Source: Streptacidiphilus anmyonensis (GTDB lineage Bacteria; Actinomycetota; Actinomycetes; Streptomycetales; Streptomycetaceae). Taken from it: a stretch of 41,233 bases of DNA. A program made the translations under genes and the position numbers. Of this stretch, positions 24,789 through 33,484 are shown in pieces (positions within the stretch are counted from its first letter, which is position 1; the number at the start of each line of letters is the position of its first letter). Location of the stretch: positions 1-41,233 of the forward strand of contig NZ_BBPQ01000050.1 in assembly GCF_000787855.1 (NCBI RefSeq), written 5' to 3'. Below the pieces are notes generated by a model. It had not been told where the DNA came from, did not search any database, and worked only from the letters and a program-made list of their open reading frames with translations.

Positions 24789-26846
24789 TCAGTGCTGCTC
24801 GTCGGCGTGGTCCGAGCCCTCGATGGTGTGGTCGAGGTGGTTCAGCTTCTCCACCTTGATGCCGGACGCCGCGGCGTCCTCCAGCTCGTCGTGGGCGCTC
24901 ACCACGTCGAACGGGACGATGGTGGTGACCACGTTCGGCAGCTTGCCGACCGCGCGGGCGATCTGGTCCGGCGTGCGGCGGTGCAGCAGGCGGCCCAGGA
25001 CCGGCGAGTAGTTGCGCTCCGGGATCAGCAGCGTGATCTGGCTCTTCTCCCGCTTGGCGGTGCGCGCGATCAGCTCGACCAGGGCGCGGGTGATCCGGCG
25101 GTCCGGACACTCCACGATCTCCAGCGACAGGTCGCCGACCTCGACGTTGCTCCACTGCAGCCGCAGGCGGTCGGCCTCGCGGTCGTCCGTCATGAAGTGC
25201 ACCGCGCGGATCTCGGCCGGGCGCATCGAGCGGGCGTAGCGGATCGCCTTGAGCACGGCCAGGTCGACGCGGTCGACCAGGATGTACATCACCTGGCGGC
25301 GCGGGGTGGGGCTGGTGGCGTCGACCGGGGCCATGGCCAACGCCTCGGCCTCCTCGCGGTAGCGCTTGTTGACCTTGATCAGCGACCAGACGCCGATCGG
25401 GAAGATCACCACGACCAGCCAGGCGCCCTCGGTGAACTTGGTGACCGCGAAGATCCCGACGACCGCGAAGGAGGCGATCGCGGCCGCGCCGTTGACGGCG
25501 ACCTTGATCTTCCACTTGCCCTCGCGGCGGTCCAGGTGGTGCTTGACCATGCCCGCGCCGGCCATGGTGAAGCCGGTGAAGACGCCGATCGCGTAGAGGC
25601 TGACCAGGCGGGTCAGGTCGCTGTCGGTGACGATCAGCAGCAGCAGCGACACGACGGTCAGCACGATGATGCCGCTGGAGAACGCCAGCCGGTGTCCGCG
25701 GCGGGTCAGCTGCCGCGGCAGGAACGAGTCCTCGGCGACGAAGCTGGCCAGGAACGGGAAGCCGTTGAACGAGGTGTTGGCGCCGGTGTAGAGGATCAGC
25801 GCGGTGGCGAGCTGCACGAAGACCAGCGCCGCGTTGCCGTACCAGCTGCTGCCGAAGGCCCAGCTGGCCTCCTGCGAGACGACGGTCGGGGTGCCGGCCG
25901 TGAACGGCGTCGCGTGGGTGATGTGCGCCAGCAGCGAGACGCCGAGGACGCCGGTGCCCAGCACCGCGGACATCACGACCATGGTCTTGCGGGCGTTCTT
26001 GCCCTGCGGGTTGCGGAAGACGCTGACGCCGTTGGAGATGGCCTCCAGGCCCGTCAGCGAGGACCCGCCGTTGGCGAAGGCCCGCAGCATGGTCAGCAGC
26101 GCCGCGCCGTAGAAGAAGCCGTGCTCGCCGGTGCCGAGGGTGTACATGCCCGGCTGGTGGGTGCTCAGCTGGGTGTGGTCGCCGGTGAGGAAGCGCAGGA
26201 AGCCGACGATCACCAGCAGGCCCATCGCGCCCATGAACAGGTAGGCGGGGAGGGCGAAGGCCCGGCCGGCCTCGCGGATGCCGCGCAGGTTGCCCCAGCA
26301 CAGCAGCAGCACGACCACGACGGTCAGCCAGAGCTTGTGGTCGGCGACGCCGGATATGAACGCGTTGTTGCCCCACAGGAACTGCCCGAGGGAGACCAGC
26401 GCGTCGGTGCCGGCGGCCGCCTGGACGGCCACGGTGACGATGTAGTCGATCAGCAGCGCCACGGCCGCGATCTGGGCGATGCGCGGGCCGAAGTTCTCGC
26501 GTGCGACGACGTACGAACCGCCCGCCCGGGTGTAGACCGAGACGACCTCGCGGTACGAGAAGGTCAGCAGGACCAGCAGGCCCAGGATCACGAAGGTCAG
26601 CGGGATCAGCGCGGTGAACGCGGCGACGCCGATCGCGGGGATCAGGATCACCAGCATCTGCTCGGAGCCGTACGCCATGGACGAGATGCAGTCCGAGGCC
26701 AGCACGCCGAGTGCGACGGAGTTCGAGAGCTTCTCGTGGCTGAGCTGCTCGGTGACCAGGGGCTTACCGAGCAAACGTTTCTTCACTCGGTAGCCGAGGC
26801 TCTCCGGGAGCTCGACCTCGCCAGAGGGGCTGATGGTGCCGGCCAT
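24789..26846 (-). CDS. APC-superfamily permease, KimA-like potassium or amino-acid transporter
   Basis: A 685-aa membrane protein with twelve predicted helices in the first 470 residues and a cytoplasmic C-terminal domain (about 500-670). The start VTEQLSHEKLSNSVALGVLASDCISSMAYGSEQML and the TFSYREVVSVYTRAGGSYVVARENFG segment are typical of the KimA/YdaO branch, in which the Bacillus member imports K+ and is shut by c-di-AMP. The C-terminal part (VMYILVDRVDLAVLKAIRYARSM, ITLLIPERNYSPVLGRLLHRRT) is the USP-like tail of that branch. Potassium is the most likely substrate but amino acids cannot be excluded. The leader holds a strong hairpin but no ydaO-type aptamer. Confidence 0.85.
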   Translation of the reverse strand: MAGTISPSGEVELPESLGYRVKKRLLGKPLVTEQLSHEKLSNSVALGVLASDCISSMAYGSEQMLVILIPAIGVAAFTALIPLTFVILGLLVLLTFSYREVVSVYTRAGGSYVVARENFGPRIAQIAAVALLIDYIVTVAVQAAAGTDALVSLGQFLWGNNAFISGVADHKLWLTVVVVLLLCWGNLRGIREAGRAFALPAYLFMGAMGLLVIVGFLRFLTGDHTQLSTHQPGMYTLGTGEHGFFYGAALLTMLRAFANGGSSLTGLEAISNGVSVFRNPQGKNARKTMVVMSAVLGTGVLGVSLLAHITHATPFTAGTPTVVSQEASWAFGSSWYGNAALVFVQLATALILYTGANTSFNGFPFLASFVAEDSFLPRQLTRRGHRLAFSSGIIVLTVVSLLLLIVTDSDLTRLVSLYAIGVFTGFTMAGAGMVKHHLDRREGKWKIKVAVNGAAAIASFAVVGIFAVTKFTEGAWLVVVIFPIGVWSLIKVNKRYREEAEALAMAPVDATSPTPRRQVMYILVDRVDLAVLKAIRYARSMRPAEIRAVHFMTDDREADRLRLQWSNVEVGDLSLEIVECPDRRITRALVELIARTAKREKSQITLLIPERNYSPVLGRLLHRRTPDQIARAVGKLPNVVTTIVPFDVVSAHDELEDAAASGIKVEKLNHLDHTIEGSDHADEQH

Positions 26847-26864
26847 GGTGGTGGATTCCGATCC

Positions 26865-26899
26865 GGGCGGGAGTGGACCTCACATGCATACTCCCGCCC
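26865..26899 (-). promoter_or_regulatory. Perfect 10-bp hairpin in the APC leader
   Basis: GGGCGGGAGT (26865-26874) and ACTCCCGCCC (26890-26899) pair across a 15-nt loop, ending 19 bp before the APC start codon. It may be a terminator for korB, an attenuator, or a structure that limits translation; no T-run follows. Confidence 0.45.
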
Positions 26900-26914
26900 G
26901 ATAAGACATATCGG
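26898..26914. promoter_or_regulatory. 6-5-6 palindrome upstream of the APC gene
   Basis: CCGATA (26898-26903), AGACA, TATCGG (26909-26914) form a perfect AT-containing palindrome next to the leader hairpin, in the probable promoter of the APC gene. A repressor site is plausible; the protein is unknown. Confidence 0.35.
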
Positions 26915-26988
26915 ACATCTGTTAACGGCGGCCGGGATCTTAGCGGCTCTCTAACGCCGATGCCTTCTATTCCAAGATCATCAGCGGC

Positions 26989-27954
26989 TCACCGGACCAT
27001 CCACGTGTCGGAACCGCTGAGCAGCGCCGACAGATCCCCCTCACCACGCTCCGCGACGGCCTGCTCCAGCTGCGCGTTCAACTGCCGGTCGTAGGCGGGC
27101 CGCGGAACCGCCCGCAGCACCCCGATCGGGGTCGGTTCGGTCAGCCGCGACAGCGCGAAGGCGCGCGTCGGGTCCGGGTCGGTGACGTCGTGGACGATCT
27201 CCTCGCCGTCAGGAGCGAGGCGGTACGGCTTGCCGTGCTCCAAGCGCAGCAGGGCGGCGTCCCGCGTCGCCGGGTCCTTCAGGACCTCGAAGGCGCCGTC
27301 GTTGAAGATGTTGCAGTTCTGGTAGATCTCCACCAGCGCGGCGCCCTGGTGCTGGGCCGCGGCGCGCAGCACCGAGGTCAGGTGCTGGCGGTCGGAGTCG
27401 ATGGTGCGGGCGACGAAGCCGGCCTCCGCGCCGAGCGCCAGCGACAGCGGGCGGAACGGCTCGTCGAGGGAGCCCATCGGCGTCGACTTGGTGATCTTGC
27501 CGGGTTCGCTGGTGGGCGAGTACTGGCCCTTGGTGAGGCCGTAGATCCGGTTGTTGAACAGCAGGATCTTCAGGTTCACGTTGCGGCGCAGCGCGTGGAT
27601 GAGGTGGTTGCCGCCGATGGACAGCGCGTCGCCGTCACCGGTGATCACCCATACCGACAGGTCAGGCCGCGAGGACGCGAGGCCGGTGGCGATGGCGGGG
27701 GCGCGGCCGTGGATGGAGTGCATCCCGTAGGTGCTGAGGTAGTACGGGAAGCGCGAGGAGCAGCCGATCCCGGAGATGAAGACGATCTTCTCTCTGGGGA
27801 TGCCCAGCTCCGGCAGGAAGCCCTGCACCGCGGCGAGGATCGCGTAGTCCCCGCAGCCGGGGCACCAGCGCACCTCCTGGTCGGACTTGAAGTCCTTCGC
27901 CGTCAGCTTGAGCGCGCCGTTCGCCTTGATGCCGTTCGGTGCCGTGTCAGTCAT
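26989..27954 (-). CDS. korB: 2-oxoacid:ferredoxin oxidoreductase, beta subunit
   Basis: A 321-aa subunit that binds thiamine diphosphate and part of the Fe-S system. Motifs are VRWCPGCGDYAILAAVQ (TPP/Fe-S site), FISGIGCSSRFPYYLSTYG, SVWVITGDGDALSIGGNHLIHALRRN (TPP GDG...N motif) and NNRIYGLTKGQYSPTS. With KorA it converts 2-oxoglutarate (or pyruvate) and CoA to the acyl-CoA, CO2 and reduced ferredoxin. GGAGG lies 5-6 nt ahead of the ATG. Its start overlaps the end of korA by 8 bp, which signals translational coupling. Confidence 0.95.
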   Translation of the reverse strand: MTDTAPNGIKANGALKLTAKDFKSDQEVRWCPGCGDYAILAAVQGFLPELGIPREKIVFISGIGCSSRFPYYLSTYGMHSIHGRAPAIATGLASSRPDLSVWVITGDGDALSIGGNHLIHALRRNVNLKILLFNNRIYGLTKGQYSPTSEPGKITKSTPMGSLDEPFRPLSLALGAEAGFVARTIDSDRQHLTSVLRAAAQHQGAALVEIYQNCNIFNDGAFEVLKDPATRDAALLRLEHGKPYRLAPDGEEIVHDVTDPDPTRAFALSRLTEPTPIGVLRAVPRPAYDRQLNAQLEQAVAERGEGDLSALLSGSDTWMVR

Positions 27955-29872
27955 CGAGCGCCTCCGAGATGACGGCGGCCAGCTGGGCGGCCTTGAACGG
28001 CATGCCGCTGACCTGCGTGAACGAGCGGGCGTCGACCAGGTACCTGGCGCGCAGCAGCATCGCGAGCTGCCCGAGGTTCATCTCCGGCACCAGCACCTTG
28101 TCGTAACGCGCCAGCACCTCGCCGAGGTTGGCCGGGAAGGGGTTGAGGTAGCGCAGGTGGGCCTGGGCGACCTTGCCGCCCGCGGCGCGGGCGCGCCGCA
28201 CGCCGGCCGCGATCGGCCCGAAGGTCGAGCCCCAGCCGAGCACCAGCAGCCGCGCGTCGCCGCCCGGGTCGTCCACGGCCAGGTCCGGCACGCTGACGCC
28301 GTCGACCTTGGCCTGGCGGGTGCGGACCATGTGGTCGTGGTTGGCCGGGTCGTAGGAGATGTTGCCGGTGCCGTCCTGCTTCTCGATCCCGCCGATCCGG
28401 TGCTCCAGGCCCGGCGTGCCCGGCACCGCCCACGGCCGCGCCAGCGTCTCCGGGTCGCGCAGGTAGGGCCAGAAGCCGCCCGAGCCGTCGGGGGCGTTCG
28501 GCTCGGTCGCGAACTCCACACTGAGGTCCGGCAGCTCGGAGAGCTCCGGGACCCGCCACGGCTCGCTGCCGTTGGCCAGGTACCCGTCCGAGAGCAGGAA
28601 CACCGGGGTGCGGTAGGCCAGGGCGATCCGCGCCGCCTCCAGCGCCATGGTGAAGCACTCCCCCGGCGACGCGGGGGCCACGATCGGCACCGGCGCCTCG
28701 CCGTTGCGCCCGAACATCGCCTGGAGCAGGTCCGCCTGCTCGGTCTTGGTCGGGAGGCCCGTCGACGGGCCGCCGCGCTGGATGTCGACGACCAGCAGCG
28801 GCAGCTCCAGGGAGACCGCGAGCCCGATCGTCTCGCTCTTCAGCGCGATGCCCGGCCCCGACGTCGTGGTCACGCCCAGCGCGCCGCCGAAGGCCGCGCC
28901 CAGCGCCGCGCCGATCCCGGCAATCTCGTCCTCGGCCTGGAAGGTCCGCACGCCGAAGTTCTTGTGCTTGGACAGCTCGTGCAGGATGTCGGAGGCCGGG
29001 GTGATCGGGTACGAGCCCAGGAAGAGCGGCAGGCCGGACTGCTTGGAGGCGGCGATCAGCCCGTAGGCCAGCGCCAGGTTGCCGGAGATGTTGCGGTAGC
29101 GGCCCGGCGCGAAGGCCCGCGACGCAGGGGCCACCTCGTAGGAGACGGCGAACGACTCGGTGGTCTCGCCGTAGTTCCACCCCGCCCGGAACGCCAGCAC
29201 GTTGGCCTCGGCGATCTCCGGCTTCTTCGCGAACTTCGTCCGCAGGAACGTCTCGGTGCCCTCGGTCGGCCGGTGGTACATCCACGACAGCAGCCCGAGC
29301 GCGAACATGTTCTTGGCCCGCTCGGCGTCCTTGCGGGCGAGCGAGGTCTCCTTCAGCGCCTCCACCGTCAGCGTGGTCAGCGCCACCGGGTGCACCCGGT
29401 ACTCCTGGAGCGTCCCGTCGTCGAGCGGGTCCGCCTGCCAGCCGACCTTGGCCAGCGCGCGCTTGGTGAACTCGTCGGTGTTGACGATGATCTCCGCGCC
29501 GCGCGGCAGGTCCGAGAGGTTCGCCTTGAGGGCGGCGGGGTTCATCGCGACCAGCACGTCCGGGGCGTCGCCCGGGGTCAGGATGTCGTGGTCGGCGAAG
29601 TGCAGCTGGAAGCTGGAGACGCCCGGCAGGGTGCCTGCGGGGGCCCGGATCTCGGCCGGGAAGTTCGGCAGCGTCGACAGGTCGTTCCCGAATCCGGCCG
29701 TCTCGGAGGTGAAACGGTCGCCGGTCAGCTGCATACCGTCACCGGAGTCCCCGGCGAAGCGGATCACGACGCGGTCGAGCCGCCGCACCCGCTTGCCCCC
29801 ATTGGCCGGCTCGGACTCCGGATCATGGGACTCGTCGAACGTGGAACCCGTCTCCTCGACCCTGCTGGTCAC
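27947..29872 (-). CDS. korA: 2-oxoacid:ferredoxin oxidoreductase, fused gamma-alpha subunit
   Basis: A 641-aa subunit with the gamma domain at the N-terminus (VVIRFAGDSGDGMQLTGDRF, about 35-215) fused to the alpha domain (SYPITPASDILHELSKHKNF, AEDEIAGIGAALGA and TTTSGPGIALKSE, then VVDIQRGGPSTGLPTKTEQADL). This is the usual Kor-type layout in actinobacteria and mycobacteria. The GTG at 29872 is chosen because GGGAGG (29886-29881) lies 8 nt upstream; a longer frame to 29932 has no such site. It overlaps korB. The nearby nuo operon suggests that reduced ferredoxin or NADH from oxidative metabolism feeds the respiratory chain. Confidence 0.95.
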   Translation of the reverse strand: MTSRVEETGSTFDESHDPESEPANGGKRVRRLDRVVIRFAGDSGDGMQLTGDRFTSETAGFGNDLSTLPNFPAEIRAPAGTLPGVSSFQLHFADHDILTPGDAPDVLVAMNPAALKANLSDLPRGAEIIVNTDEFTKRALAKVGWQADPLDDGTLQEYRVHPVALTTLTVEALKETSLARKDAERAKNMFALGLLSWMYHRPTEGTETFLRTKFAKKPEIAEANVLAFRAGWNYGETTESFAVSYEVAPASRAFAPGRYRNISGNLALAYGLIAASKQSGLPLFLGSYPITPASDILHELSKHKNFGVRTFQAEDEIAGIGAALGAAFGGALGVTTTSGPGIALKSETIGLAVSLELPLLVVDIQRGGPSTGLPTKTEQADLLQAMFGRNGEAPVPIVAPASPGECFTMALEAARIALAYRTPVFLLSDGYLANGSEPWRVPELSELPDLSVEFATEPNAPDGSGGFWPYLRDPETLARPWAVPGTPGLEHRIGGIEKQDGTGNISYDPANHDHMVRTRQAKVDGVSVPDLAVDDPGGDARLLVLGWGSTFGPIAAGVRRARAAGGKVAQAHLRYLNPFPANLGEVLARYDKVLVPEMNLGQLAMLLRARYLVDARSFTQVSGMPFKAAQLAAVISEALDD

Positions 29873-29976
29873 GACGTGGGCCTCCCTCGTCACCGATGGT
29901 GTGCTCCGCGTAAAAGATCCTATGCCCGTCAAGGTGCCTGGCGGTGGATCCCGAGGACACGATATCTGACGGTCAA

Positions 29977-30675
29977 TCAGGAATTGAGATAGGTCAGCAC
30001 AGCCAGCACCCGGCGGTGGTCCTGCGGGCTCTGGCCCAGGCCCAGCTTCGAGAAGATGTTGCTGACGTGCTTCTCCACGGCCCCGTCGGAGACCACCAGC
30101 TGACGGGCCACGGCCGCGTTGCTGCGGCCCTCCGCCATCAGGCTCAGGACCTCCCGCTCGCGCGGCGTCAGGTCGGCCAGCACGTCCCGCTTGCGGCTGC
30201 GGCCGAGCAGCTGCGCCACCACCTCCGGGTCGAGCGCGGTGCCGCCCGCGGCGACGCGGGCGACCGCGTCCACGAACTCGCGCACCTCCGCCACCCGGTC
30301 CTTGAGCAGGTAGCCGACGCCGCGCGTCGACCCCGCCAGCAGCTCCGAGGCGTAGCGCTCCTCCACGTACTGCGACAGCACCAGTGTGCCGACGCCCGGA
30401 TGCCGCTCCCGCAGGGCTATGCAGGCCCGCACGCCCTCGTCGGTGTGGGTCGGCGGCATCCGCACGTCCGCCACCACCACGTCCGGCGCGCCCGAAGGGG
30501 ACGCGGCCAGCTCGTCGACCAGCGCCAGCAGCGCCGCGCCGTCCTCCACCGCGCCGACGACCGCGAGGCCGCGGTCGGTCAGCAGCCTCGTCAGGCCCTC
30601 GCGCAGCAGCACGGAATCCTCGGCGATCACGACACGCAGCGGCACGGAGTCAAGCGGCGCGGAGTCAAACGGCAT
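29977..30675 (-). CDS. NarL/LuxR-type response regulator, orphan
   Basis: A 232-aa two-component regulator. The receiver domain (about 13-140) has the acidic pocket AEDS, the phosphoacceptor Asp in VVADVRMPP, and Lys in GYLLKDRV. The C-terminal LuxR helix-turn-helix (about 165-230) has LTPREREVLSLMAEGRSNAAVARQL and VEKHVSNIFSKLGL. No histidine kinase gene is adjacent. It starts 17 bp after the polyprenyl synthase stop and so is probably co-transcribed with it. The start region has a short in-frame duplication (DSAPLDSVPL). Confidence 0.93.
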   Translation of the reverse strand: MPFDSAPLDSVPLRVVIAEDSVLLREGLTRLLTDRGLAVVGAVEDGAALLALVDELAASPSGAPDVVVADVRMPPTHTDEGVRACIALRERHPGVGTLVLSQYVEERYASELLAGSTRGVGYLLKDRVAEVREFVDAVARVAAGGTALDPEVVAQLLGRSRKRDVLADLTPREREVLSLMAEGRSNAAVARQLVVSDGAVEKHVSNIFSKLGLGQSPQDHRRVLAVLTYLNS

Positions 30676-30692
30676 GGCTCACATGCTAGCGA

Positions 30693-31703
30693 TCACATCG
30701 TGCGCAGAGCGACCGCGTCGCACAGGCCCTCCAGGGCCGTCTTGGCCGAGCAGTCCGGCAGCGGACGCAGCAGCGCGCGGGCCTCCTCCGACCAGCGCAG
30801 CGTCTCCTCGCGGGCCAGCACCAGCGCCGGGTGCGCGCGCAGCAGGCGCAGCGCCTCGGCGTGCAGCTCGTCGTCCTCGATCGGCCCGGCGGTCAGCTCG
30901 CGCAGCCGCAGATCGCCCAGGACGGACTCGTCCGGCTCGGAGGCGCGCAGCAGCAGCACCGGCAGCGTCGGCACGCCCTCGCGCAGGTCCGTTCCGGGCG
31001 TCTTGCCGGACTCCTGGCTGTCGCTGGCGATGTCCAGCACGTCGTCGGCCAGCTGGAAGGCGATGCCGATGCGCTCGCCGTACTGCGTCAGTATGTCGCA
31101 GACGTATTCGTCGGCCCCGGCCAGCAGCGCGCCCAGGCGGCAGGAGACGGCGATCAGCGAGCCGGTCTTGCCGGAGAGCACGTCCAGGTAGTGCCGGACC
31201 GGGTCGTCCTCAGGACCGGGACCGGCCGTCTCCAGGATCTGGCCGGTGACCAGGCGCTCGAACGCCTGGGACTGGAGCCGCACCGCCTCCGGGCCGAGAT
31301 CGGCCAGGATCTGCGACGCGCGGGAGAACAGGAAGTCACCCGTGAGGATCGCGACGGAGTTGTCCCAGCGGGCGTTGGCGCTGACCGCGCCGCGGCGCAT
31401 GGACGCCTCGTCCATCACGTCGTCGTGGTAGAGGGTGGCCAGGTGGGTCAGCTCGACCACCACCGAGGCCGGGACCACGCCCGGCGCGTTCGCGTCGCCG
31501 AACTGGGCGGCGAGGATCGCCAGCAGCGGGCGGAACCGCTTGCCGCCCGCGTGCAGCAGATGCTGTGCGCCGACTGTGATGAACGGCACGTCGCTCTTGG
31601 TCGCCTCGGCCAGTGCCTGTTCGACGGCGGAGAGCCCGAGGCGGACGTCGGTCTCCAGTGCCTGGTCCTGCACGCTCAGCCCGAAGGGCCCCACGACGGT
31701 CAC
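30693..31703 (-). CDS. Long-chain polyprenyl diphosphate synthase (menaquinone side chain)
   Basis: A 336-aa trans-isoprenyl diphosphate synthase. First aspartate-rich motif DDVMD (in LYHDDVMDEASMRRG), second DDVLD (in AFQLADDVLDIASD), plus GGKRFRPLL and LTGDFLFSRASQIL. The length and the location next to nuo and kor genes favour an octaprenyl/nonaprenyl synthase for menaquinone, but chain length is not read directly from these motifs. GTG 31703 is chosen: AAGGAG lies 8 nt upstream, and the alternative GTG at 31712 falls inside that ribosome binding site. It is transcribed leftward with the response regulator downstream. Confidence 0.93.
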   Translation of the reverse strand: MTVVGPFGLSVQDQALETDVRLGLSAVEQALAEATKSDVPFITVGAQHLLHAGGKRFRPLLAILAAQFGDANAPGVVPASVVVELTHLATLYHDDVMDEASMRRGAVSANARWDNSVAILTGDFLFSRASQILADLGPEAVRLQSQAFERLVTGQILETAGPGPEDDPVRHYLDVLSGKTGSLIAVSCRLGALLAGADEYVCDILTQYGERIGIAFQLADDVLDIASDSQESGKTPGTDLREGVPTLPVLLLRASEPDESVLGDLRLRELTAGPIEDDELHAEALRLLRAHPALVLAREETLRWSEEARALLRPLPDCSAKTALEGLCDAVALRTM

Positions 31704-31788
31704 CGGGAACACTCCTTGCGCTGGTCGGGTGGGGGTGGCTGGTAAGAGCCACCAAGGGCAGCGTATCCGGTCGACTGTCGATCACCGA

Positions 31789-31825
31789 GCGCGCCCGGCC
31801 CACTGTCACAGCGGGCCGGGCGCGC
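31789..31825 (-). terminator. Terminator of the nuo operon
   Basis: A perfect 13-bp stem (GCGCGCCCGGCCC at 31789-31801 with 31813-31825) and an 11-nt loop, 31 bp past the nuoN stop. It separates nuo from the polyprenyl synthase gene. Confidence 0.8.
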
Positions 31826-31855
31826 ACGAGGGTTGTTCCGACGTTCCAGGACCGT

Positions 31856-33484
31856 TCACCGAACGAAGAGTGACGCCTGGTTCGCCAGATGCAGGAAGTA
31901 CTCCGGCGCCACGCCGAGGACCACGGTGACCACCGCTCCGAGCCCGATCGCCGCGCCCGTCAGCGGGCTCGGCACGGCGACGGTCGGGCCGTCGGCGCGC
32001 GGGTCGGAGAAGAACATCACCACGATGACCCGGATGTAGAAGAACGCCGCCACCGCCGAGGACAGCACACCGACGATGACCAGCGCCGTCGCGCCGCTGC
32101 CCGAGGCCGCCTGGAACACCGCGAACTTCCCGGTGAAGCCGGACGTCAGCGGGATGCCCGCGAAGGCCAGCAGGAACAGCGCGAAGACCGCCGCCAGCAG
32201 CGGCGAGCGGCGGCCGAGCCCGGCCCAGCGCGACAGGTGCGTCGCCTCCCCGTCCGCGTCGCGCACCAGGGTGACCACGGCGAAGGCGCCGAGCGTCACG
32301 AAGGAGTACGCGGCCAGGTAGAACATCACCGCACCGAGGCCGCTGCGGTCCAGCGCGATGACACCGGTCAGGATGAACCCGGCGTGGGCCACGGACGAGT
32401 AGGCCAGCAGGCGCTTCACGTCCGTCTGGGTCACCGCGATGACCGCGCCCGCGACCATCGTCAGGATCGCCACGCCCCACAGCACCGGCCGCCAGTCCCA
32501 GGACAGGCCCGGGAACGCGACGTAGAGCAGCCGCAGCATCGCCCCGAACGCCGCCACCTTGGTGGCGGCGGCCATGAAGCCGGTGACAGGCGTCGGCGCG
32601 CCCTGGTAGACGTCCGGCGTCCACATGTGGAACGGGACCGCGCCGACCTTGAACAGCAGGCCCACGCCGAGCATGGCCAGGCCGATCAGCAGCAGCGCGT
32701 CGTTGCCGGTGGTCTGCGCCAGCGCCGGGGTGATCGTCGCCCTGCCCTCGACCACGTCGGCGATCCGGCTCAGCTGCACCGAGCCCGCGTAGCCGTAGAC
32801 CAGCGCCAGGCCGAAGAGGAAGAACGCCGACGAGAACGCGCCGAGCAGGAAGTACTTGACCGCCGCCTCCTGCGACAGCAGCCTGCGGCGGCGCGCCAGC
32901 GCGCACAGCAGGTAGAGCGGGAGGGAGAAGACCTCCAGCGCCACGAACATCGTCAGCAGGTCCGAGGCGGCCGGGAAGAGCAGCATGCCGCCCACCGCGA
33001 ACATCGTCAGCGGGTAGACCTCGGTGGTCGCGTGACCGGACGTCGCCGCCCGCCGCTCCGCGTCGCTGCCGGGCACCGCCGCGGCCTCCGGCGCGAACGC
33101 GTCGACCGCCGCGCCCGTCCCCGACCGGGGCTCCAGCCGCCGCTCGGCGAACTGAAGCACCGCCACGACCGCCACGAGCGTGATCACGCCCTGGAGGAAG
33201 AGCGAGGGCCCGTCCACGGCGACCGCGCCCATCGCGGCGAGGTCCGCCTTGTTGGTGGCGTAGCCGTCCACAGCCAGGTAGAGGATCAGGCCGAACGAGG
33301 CCGCGAGCCCCGCCAGCGCGATGCCGACCTGCGCCGCGTAGCGGTGCCGGCGCGGCACGAAGGCCTCGGCGAGGATGCCGACCAGCGCCGCGCCGAAGAC
33401 CGCCAGCATCGGCGACAGCTGCAGGTACTCGATGTGCGGCGCGGAGATCGGGGGAATCGCCGCCGCCAGCGTCATGCAGGTCAC
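31856..33484 (-). CDS. nuoN: NADH-quinone oxidoreductase subunit N
   Basis: A 542-aa membrane antiporter-like subunit of complex I, with about fourteen helices and the conserved lysine-bearing helices (AAVKYFLLGAFSSAFFLFG, FKVGAVPFHMWTPDVYQGAPTPVTGFMA). It takes part in proton pumping. A hydrophilic loop after the third helix (about RRLEPRSGTGAAVDAF through GSDAERRAATSGHA) is longer than in Escherichia coli NuoN and is typical of actinobacterial forms. The GTG at 33484 overlaps the nuoM stop (GTGA), with GGAGG 6 nt upstream; an in-frame ATG at 33475 is the alternative. It is the last gene of the operon. Confidence 0.96.
   Translation of the reverse strand: MTCMTLAAAIPPISAPHIEYLQLSPMLAVFGAALVGILAEAFVPRRHRYAAQVGIALAGLAASFGLILYLAVDGYATNKADLAAMGAVAVDGPSLFLQGVITLVAVVAVLQFAERRLEPRSGTGAAVDAFAPEAAAVPGSDAERRAATSGHATTEVYPLTMFAVGGMLLFPAASDLLTMFVALEVFSLPLYLLCALARRRRLLSQEAAVKYFLLGAFSSAFFLFGLALVYGYAGSVQLSRIADVVEGRATITPALAQTTGNDALLLIGLAMLGVGLLFKVGAVPFHMWTPDVYQGAPTPVTGFMAAATKVAAFGAMLRLLYVAFPGLSWDWRPVLWGVAILTMVAGAVIAVTQTDVKRLLAYSSVAHAGFILTGVIALDRSGLGAVMFYLAAYSFVTLGAFAVVTLVRDADGEATHLSRWAGLGRRSPLLAAVFALFLLAFAGIPLTSGFTGKFAVFQAASGSGATALVIVGVLSSAVAAFFYIRVIVVMFFSDPRADGPTVAVPSPLTGAAIGLGAVVTVVLGVAPEYFLHLANQASLFVR

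Noticed and set aside
23889-26954. A 1021-codon plus-strand open frame opposite rarD and the APC gene
   Set aside because: It crosses two genuine membrane-protein genes and their terminator, and its composition (Gln/Arg/Glu/Gly-rich) is typical of an antisense shadow.
29873-29976. TAGGAT and TTGACG boxes upstream of korA as a promoter
   Set aside because: No pair has acceptable spacing (4 bp between them, and no -35 at 16-18 bp from TAGGAT), so I did not annotate it.
30676-30698. TGTGA repeated twice (TGTGATCGCTAGCATGTGA) before the response regulator, Crp-like
   Set aside because: The two TGTGA are direct, not inverted, and the gap is only a short junction inside a likely operon.
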